From: Patulibacter brassicae
GTDB lineage: Bacteria > Actinomycetota > Thermoleophilia > Solirubrobacterales > Solirubrobacteraceae
NCBI RefSeq assembly: GCF_033949425.1
Contig: NZ_JAXAVX010000003.1
Span: forward strand, 62,001-126,000
DNA length: 64,000 nucleotides
Reading direction: 5' to 3'
A program made the translations under genes and the position numbers. Position 1 is the stretch's first letter. The number at the start of each line of letters is the position of its first letter. Shown here in pieces: positions 59,901 to 64,000 of this stretch. Under the pieces are notes generated by a model that was not told where the DNA came from, searched no databases, and saw only the letters and a program-made list of their open reading frames with translations.

Positions 59901-62900
59901 AGGCCGAGCGGGAGCGGGCGTCCGCGCTCGAGCGGGAGCGCGAGGACGCGGTCGCGCACGCCGACGCGGCCCGCGCGGAGCTCGCCCGGCTGACGGAGGA
60001 GCACGCGCGCCTCGGGGCTGCGCACGACGCCGGCACGACCGAGGCGGCGTCGCTGGCGGCGGCCCTCGCCGAGGCCCGCAGCGAGGTCTCGCGACTCGCC
60101 GGCGCCGCGCTGGAGCGCGAGCAGGAGCTCGTGGCGCTCACGGAGCGCCTCGCGCTCGCCGAGGAGCGGGCGCGCGCGGCCGAGGAGCGGTCCGCCGCCG
60201 CCGAGGCCGACGCGGCGACGGCCGCGGCCGACCGCGCCGCCGCGCTGGAGGACGTCACCGAGGCGACCGCCCGCGCCGAGACCGCGCGGGAGGACGCCCG
60301 CAGCGCCACCGAGGCGGCGGAGACCGCGCGCGCCGACGCCACCGCCGCCCGGGCCGACGCGGAGGCCGCCCGTGGCGCGCTCGAGGCGGCCCGGCAGGAG
60401 ACCGAGCACGCCCGCGGCGAGGCGCAGGAGGCCCGACAGGCCGCGGCGGCCGCGCTCGCGGCGGCCCGCGTCGACGCGGAGGAGGCACGGGAGCAGGCCG
60501 GAGCGGCCGAGGCGGAGCGCGACGCCGCCCTGGCGGCGAGCGCGGCGGCGCAGGAGGACGCGCGCGCCGCCGTCGAGGCGCGCGATCGCGCGCTGGAGGC
60601 CGCGGAGGCCGCCCGCGACGAGGCGGAGGCCGCCCGCGACGACGCGGCGACCGCACGCGAGGAGGCCCTCGAGGCGCGCGAGGCCGCCGCGCGACTGGTC
60701 GAGGAGGCCGAGGACCGCCGGGTGGCGGGCGAGCGCACCGCCCAGCAGGCGCTGGCCCGCGCGGCCGACCTCGAGCGCGAGCGCGACGAGGTCCGGGCCG
60801 CGGCCGAGGCGGCGGAGGCGGCGCTCGCCGCCGAGCGGGAGACGGCGCTCGCGGCGGCGACCGAGGCCGACGGCGTCCTCGCCGCGCTGCGCGCCGATCT
60901 CGACGCCGCGCGCGCGGCGACCGCGGAGGCCGAGGCGACCGGTGCCCGCCGGGCGAGCGAGCTCGAGGCGCAGGTCCGGGCCGCCCGGGCCGACGCCGAG
61001 CGCCGCGTCGCCGAGCTCGAGGACCAGCTCCGGACCGCCCGGATCGAGGCCGAACGCCGCGTCGCCGAGCTCGAGGCGCAGGCCCAGACCGCCCGGATCG
61101 AGGCGCAGGGTCGCGTCGGCGAGCTCGAGGACCAGGCCGAGGCGGCACGGGCGGAGGCCGAGCGCGCGCGGACGGAGGCCGAGCGGCGCGTCGCCGCGCT
61201 CGAGGGGGAGGTCCAGGACGCGCGAGCGCAGGCCGCGGACGCCGACGCGCGTGCCGCCGACGCCGAGGCCCGGACGGACGCCGCCGAGGCCGCGGCCGCG
61301 ACCGCCGCGCAGCGGGTCGCCGAGACCGAGGACGCCGCCACGCGACGCGCCGAGGACGCCCTCGCGCGGACCGAGGCGGCCGAGCGCGAGCTCGCCGAGG
61401 CGCAGGAGCGCGCCGCGGCGGCCGAGGAGCGCACCGCAGGCGCGGAGCGGGCCGCCCAGCAGGCGCTCGACCGCCTGGACCGGCTCGAGCAGGAGGCGTC
61501 CGCGGCGACGGAGGCCGCCGCGACCGCGACCGCGGCGCGCGGGGAGGCCGAGGCGGCCGCCGAGGAGGCACGGCAGCGCGTCGGGATCCTGGAGCGGGAG
61601 CTCGCCGCGGCGGCCGAGCAGGCGGCGGCGCTGGAGGAGGCCCGCGCGCGGGCGGACGCGCTCGCGGAGGAGCTCGACGCGGCGGCGTCGCGGGCACGGC
61701 GGGTGGAGGAGGAGCGCGACGAGGCACGCGACCGGCTCGCGGCGGCCGAGCGCGCCGCGCAGCAGGCGCTGGAGCGGATCGGCGAGCTCGACGCCCGGCT
61801 CGCCGAGGCCGACGCCGCCGCGACGGCCGCCGCGACCCGCGAGGCGGCGCTGCGGGACGAGCTCGACGCCGCGCAGGACGCCCGTCGGGTCGCCGAGGAC
61901 GCAGCGGCCGAGGCCGAGCGGCGTGCCGAGGACGCTCGCGCCGACGCCGACGCGGCCACGGAGCGCGCCCGGTCCGCCGAGGACGCGCTGGCGGAGGCGG
62001 CCCGCGCGGCCGAGGCGCTGCGCGAGGAGCACGGCGACGTCCTCGGCGCCGCGGAGCGGACCGCGCAGGCCGCCCTGGACCGGATCGCCGCCGTCGAGCG
62101 CGAGCAGGCCGAGGCCGCGCAGCAGCAGGCGGACGAGCACGCGCGAGCGCTGGAGGAGCTGCGGGCGCGCCTGGACCGGGAGCGACTCGCCGTGCTCGCC
62201 GAGCGCGACGAGGTCGACGCCCGCCGCGCCGCGACCGAGGAGGAGCGCGACGCGCTCGCGGACCGCCTCGCCGAGGCGCATGCCGCGCTCGCCGCCCAGG
62301 AGGAGGCCGGGCGGACCGCCGAGGACCGGCTGCAGGCCGCGATCGGCGAGCTCTCCCGGGCCCGCGACGAGCTCGGCGAGCGCGAGGAGGAGCTCGTCGC
62401 GGAGCGGGAGGCCGTGGCCGCCCTGACCGACGAGCGGGACGCGCTGCGCGAGGCGGTCGGCGAGCGCGGGCGGGAGCTCGAGCGCTCCGCCGCCGCGCTC
62501 GCCGAGCACGAGGCCCTCCTCGCCGAGCGCGGCGCCGCGCTCGTCGAGGCCCAGGAGCAGCTCGAGGCGACCGCGGCCGATCTCGCCCGCCGCCACGCCG
62601 CCGATCTCGCCGCCCAGGAGGCGGAGGCGGACGCCGCGCTGCGCGAGGCCGCCCGCGCCCACGCGGAGGAGCGCGCGGCGCAGGAGGCCGCCGCGCAGGA
62701 GCGCCTCGCCGCCGAGCGGACCCGGCTGGAGGAGCGCCACGCCGCGGAGCTCGCCCGCCTGCACGAGGAGCACGCGGCGGTGCGCGAGGCGCTGGAGCAG
62801 GAGCGCGACGACGCCCGCGCGCGCCTCGACACGGCCGCCGCGGAGCACGCGCAGCAGCTGGCCGAGGCCGTGGCCGCCGCCCGCGCCGAGGGCGAGGAGC

Positions 62901-64000
62901 TGCAGCGCCAGGCGCTCGAGGCGGTCGCGGCGGGCCGTGAGCGGGAGGACGACGTCCGGGACCGCGCTCGTGCCGCGGTCGCCGAGCTCGAGGGCCGGCT
63001 GCGCGAGGCGACGGCCCGGGCCGAGGGCCTGCACGCCGCGCTCGAGCGCCAGCGCCAGGACGCCGCGGACCACCTCGCGGCCGAGCGGACCGGCGCCGCG
63101 GCCCTCCAGGCGGAGATCCGCCGGCTGCGGACCGTCGCCGAGGAGGCCGAGCAGGCCGCCGACGCGGACCGCGCGCGGCTCGGCGCGGAGGTCCGGGAGG
63201 CGCAGGAGGCGCGGGACGCCGTCGCGGCCGAGCTCGAGCGGACGGCCGCCGCGCTCGGCGAGGCGACGGGTCGTGCCGACGCGCTGGGCGACGCGCTGCG
63301 CCAGCGGGAGGAGGCGCTGGCCACCCTCGAGCGACGTGCTGGCGCGATGTCCGCCCGGATCGACGAGCAGGCCACCGCGCTGGCGGCCCTCGGCGACCGC
63401 CTCGCGACCGCCGAGGCCGAGCGCGACGCGGCCAGCAGCGGGCTCGCGGCGGTCGAGGGCGACCTCGCCGCCGCCCGGGAGCGGCACGCCGAGGAGCTCG
63501 CCCGCGCCGGCGCGCAGCGCGACGACGAGCTCGCCGCGCTCCACGCCCGCGCCGCCGAGCGCGAGCGGATCGAGCGCGAGCTCCTCGAGGAGCTGGGGCG
63601 CGCGCGGGACGACCTCGACGCGACCGCGGCGGTCGCCGAGGCCCGCACGGCCGACGTCGCGCGGCTCGAGGACGAGCTCGAGCAGCTGCGCGCGCAGGCC
63701 GCCGAGGAGCTCGAGCAGGGCCGCCGCGTCGCCCAGCGGGCGCTCGACGACCGCGAGGCCCTCGCCGCCCGGCTGGCAGCGGCGGAGGCCGCCCTCGACG
63801 GCCTGCGCGAGGAGGTCGCTCCGGCGATGACGGCCCCGGCGACCGCCGAGGCCGGCGTCGCCGCCGGCCCCGATCCCACGGCGATCGCCCGGGCGCTCGG
63901 GGAGCGCCTGCAGGCTGCCGAGGAGCGGGCCGTCGAGGCCGAGCGCCGCGCCCAGGAGGCCGACGACCGCGCCGCCGAGGCCGAGCGTCGGCGTGCCGCG
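56999..64000 (+). CDS. Giant coiled-coil protein, at least 2334 residues, open at the window end
   Basis: One frame runs without a stop from GTG 56999 to the last base. Residues about 1-120 form a beta-rich domain (TALLRVEGRWTAPRRGRLGV, EPTWRVAFSCPQELVDDERN, FALDLGSDLLVDLPRPRLR). A Pro-rich linker (EPEPKPVEPEPVAPP) leads at about 155 into continuous Ala/Glu/Arg-rich coiled coil. Motif ERxAQQALxR recurs at residues 1245, 1483, 1584 and 1686 (about 101-residue spacing in the last three), and an 18-residue tandem repeat lies near 1321-1392. No Walker motif or membrane helix is seen. It could be a cytoskeletal or polar scaffold (Scy/FilP-like) or an envelope tether; function unknown. Confidence 0.9.
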   Translation, partial: MSEGNEAASRPPSFACERFDAVPAGAGTALLRVEGRWTAPRRGRLGVPALLVDDGRRSRRIAPLPGPGDSAPLAGPQEPTWRVAFSCPQELVDDERNAFALDLGSDLLVDLPRPRLRALPRRPEPEPKPVEPEPVAPPTGRSRPLDLPPPTPPLAPVRELEAERDRRLQAERAAEQQRQAVAELERRVADERAGRRDAEQRLELATARVREAERRHEQLQQRAGPQVEQARADAQAARERLAVAEEAADEAQRRRGAAEERLSALERELEVLRRDLARAAAEREEALAAAADERTAAAEALRTAREDARVREAEAVDRAAEAQRDAERAADALAALHGELEATERRRAELGVAHDAARADAAEARTALADAEQELEELRRRVADRDREVAEEADRHAEEARRAAEERAALVRAREDAEAAVATTAATLAQRDRELAERLRERDALRAELEALRQARGNEDSATRDRLDVLEQEARERIAAAERQAEALVEEARRERDAVESSAEALAATVDRERSELARRLAGLDAERDAAAAERAEQDRTLLAVQATAEEAQRRAEELAAARDAAERDRAAHAAREQELTRELEDARARLATLEAQVEQEREAARAAVAAAEGRLVEERDAAAARLAEQRADAETVEAQLRRDLRTAVRALDRDRERAERALAEAREVHDRLGADARRWREHVDALTVERDALAADRERLSAAVEEARAAGEAAAAAGAEERQRRATELDAAATALAAAQEREQAAIARREALERELEELEELRATAARQGEELAELEERLAELGPERERRASAERVAEAALAERARSEATIAELETEVGRLTTELDERRAAAATLDAEVARLRDDLAAHEEQVARHAEELAARTARLDELERERDAARDEGEQRTRELAAARAEAERQADERDAAEARATSAEAAGVAAQERAQAAEDERHRTAEEADEARAAAQDARRAAEEARGEAARAAAEAQAERERASALEREREDAVAHADAARAELARLTEEHARLGAAHDAGTTEAASLAAALAEARSEVSRLAGAALEREQELVALTERLALAEERARAAEERSAAAEADAATAAADRAAALEDVTEATARAETAREDARSATEAAETARADATAARADAEAARGALEAARQETEHARGEAQEARQAAAAALAAARVDAEEAREQAGAAEAERDAALAASAAAQEDARAAVEARDRALEAAEAARDEAEAARDDAATAREEALEAREAAARLVEEAEDRRVAGERTAQQALARAADLERERDEVRAAAEAAEAALAAERETALAAATEADGVLAALRADLDAARAATAEAEATGARRASELEAQVRAARADAERRVAELEDQLRTARIEAERRVAELEAQAQTARIEAQGRVGELEDQAEAARAEAERARTEAERRVAALEGEVQDARAQAADADARAADAEARTDAAEAAAATAAQRVAETEDAATRRAEDALARTEAAERELAEAQERAAAAEERTAGAERAAQQALDRLDRLEQEASAATEAAATATAARGEAEAAAEEARQRVGILERELAAAAEQAAALEEARARADALAEELDAAASRARRVEEERDEARDRLAAAERAAQQALERIGELDARLAEADAAATAAATREAALRDELDAAQDARRVAEDAAAEAERRAEDARADADAATERARSAEDALAEAARAAEALREEHGDVLGAAERTAQAALDRIAAVEREQAEAAQQQADEHARALEELRARLDRERLAVLAERDEVDARRAATEEERDALADRLAEAHAALAAQEEAGRTAEDRLQAAIGELSRARDELGEREEELVAEREAVAALTDERDALREAVGERGRELERSAAALAEHEALLAERGAALVEAQEQLEATAADLARRHAADLAAQEAEADAALREAARAHAEERAAQEAAAQERLAAERTRLEERHAAELARLHEEHAAVREALEQERDDARARLDTAAAEHAQQLAEAVAAARAEGEELQRQALEAVAAGREREDDVRDRARAAVAELEGRLREATARAEGLHAALERQRQDAADHLAAERTGAAALQAEIRRLRTVAEEAEQAADADRARLGAEVREAQEARDAVAAELERTAAALGEATGRADALGDALRQREEALATLERRAGAMSARIDEQATALAALGDRLATAEAERDAASSGLAAVEGDLAAARERHAEELARAGAQRDDELAALHARAAERERIERELLEELGRARDDLDATAAVAEARTADVARLEDELEQLRAQAAEELEQGRRVAQRALDDREALAARLAAAEAALDGLREEVAPAMTAPATAEAGVAAGPDPTAIARALGERLQAAEERAVEAERRAQEADDRAAEAERRRAA
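60959..61174 (+). repeat. Four tandem 54-bp units inside the coiled-coil gene
   Basis: Units begin with GAGCTCGAG at 60959, 61013, 61067 and 61121. Each encodes an 18-residue repeat of the type ELExQxxxARxEAExRVx. Divergence between units is modest, so the array arose by fairly recent duplication. Confidence 0.85.

Noticed and set aside
57106..62940. Very long open frames on both strands across the coiled-coil gene
   Set aside because: They are by-products of strong codon bias and repeats; only the frame from 56999 has a promoter, a sensible N-terminus and heptad structure.

Overview
The window is about 75% GC, with dense genes, frequent GTG starts and codons that nearly always end in G or C. 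An F420-type LLM oxidoreductase, a LAL/LuxR regulator, a Ku-LigD pair, an Rv2578c-type radical SAM protein and a collagen-like protein of the 'ALFVALGGTSYAA / LPKNSVG' type point to an actinobacterium, most likely class Thermoleophilia (Solirubrobacterales). The species assignment is inference.

Layout. 1-8.8 kb (mostly minus): ku (cut by the edge) and ligD for end joining, a class III cyclase, an SDR, an MBL-fold hydrolase and RecQ. 8.9-49 kb: a dispersed cobalamin region broken by unrelated genes. It holds a chelatase chlI-chlD fusion, a CobB-like amidotransferase domain that has lost its catalytic residues, cobM, cobF between two antitoxin/PIN-toxin modules, cbiQ, a cbiX-cbiO fusion, cobJ, cobA-cbiM-cobO-(ApgM-like)-cobB, cobI, cobL (cbiE-cbiT), a CobC-like phosphatase, a cobE-cobH fusion and a cobP-cobC fusion. 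Between them lie an ABC exporter behind a SoxR-type promoter, an ABC/lipoprotein/lnt group, a cupin gene, a LAL regulator, a LexA-box radical SAM gene and a GntR/MFS pair. 49-56 kb: aquaporin, a GGCT-like protein, a collagen-like membrane protein, a YbhN-type membrane protein, uppP, an unknown gene, holB and tmk. 57-64 kb: one open frame encoding at least 2334 residues of coiled coil, running off the window end.

Together the cobalamin genes supply cobalt uptake (CbiM, CbiQ, CbiO), cobalt insertion (CbiX), most corrin-ring methylations, a,c-amidation, adenosylation and parts of nucleotide-loop assembly. I saw no CobG/CobZ, CobK, CobN, CobQ, CobD/CbiB, CobS or CobT here. CbiX (early cobalt insertion) beside CobF (known from the late-insertion oxygen-dependent route) is a mixed signature.

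Regulation. Many starts lie 6-9 nt after a TAnnnT-like -10 hexamer, indicating leaderless transcripts; this motif decides several start codons. No cobalamin riboswitch was recognised. All calls come from reading the sequence by eye; no database search was run.
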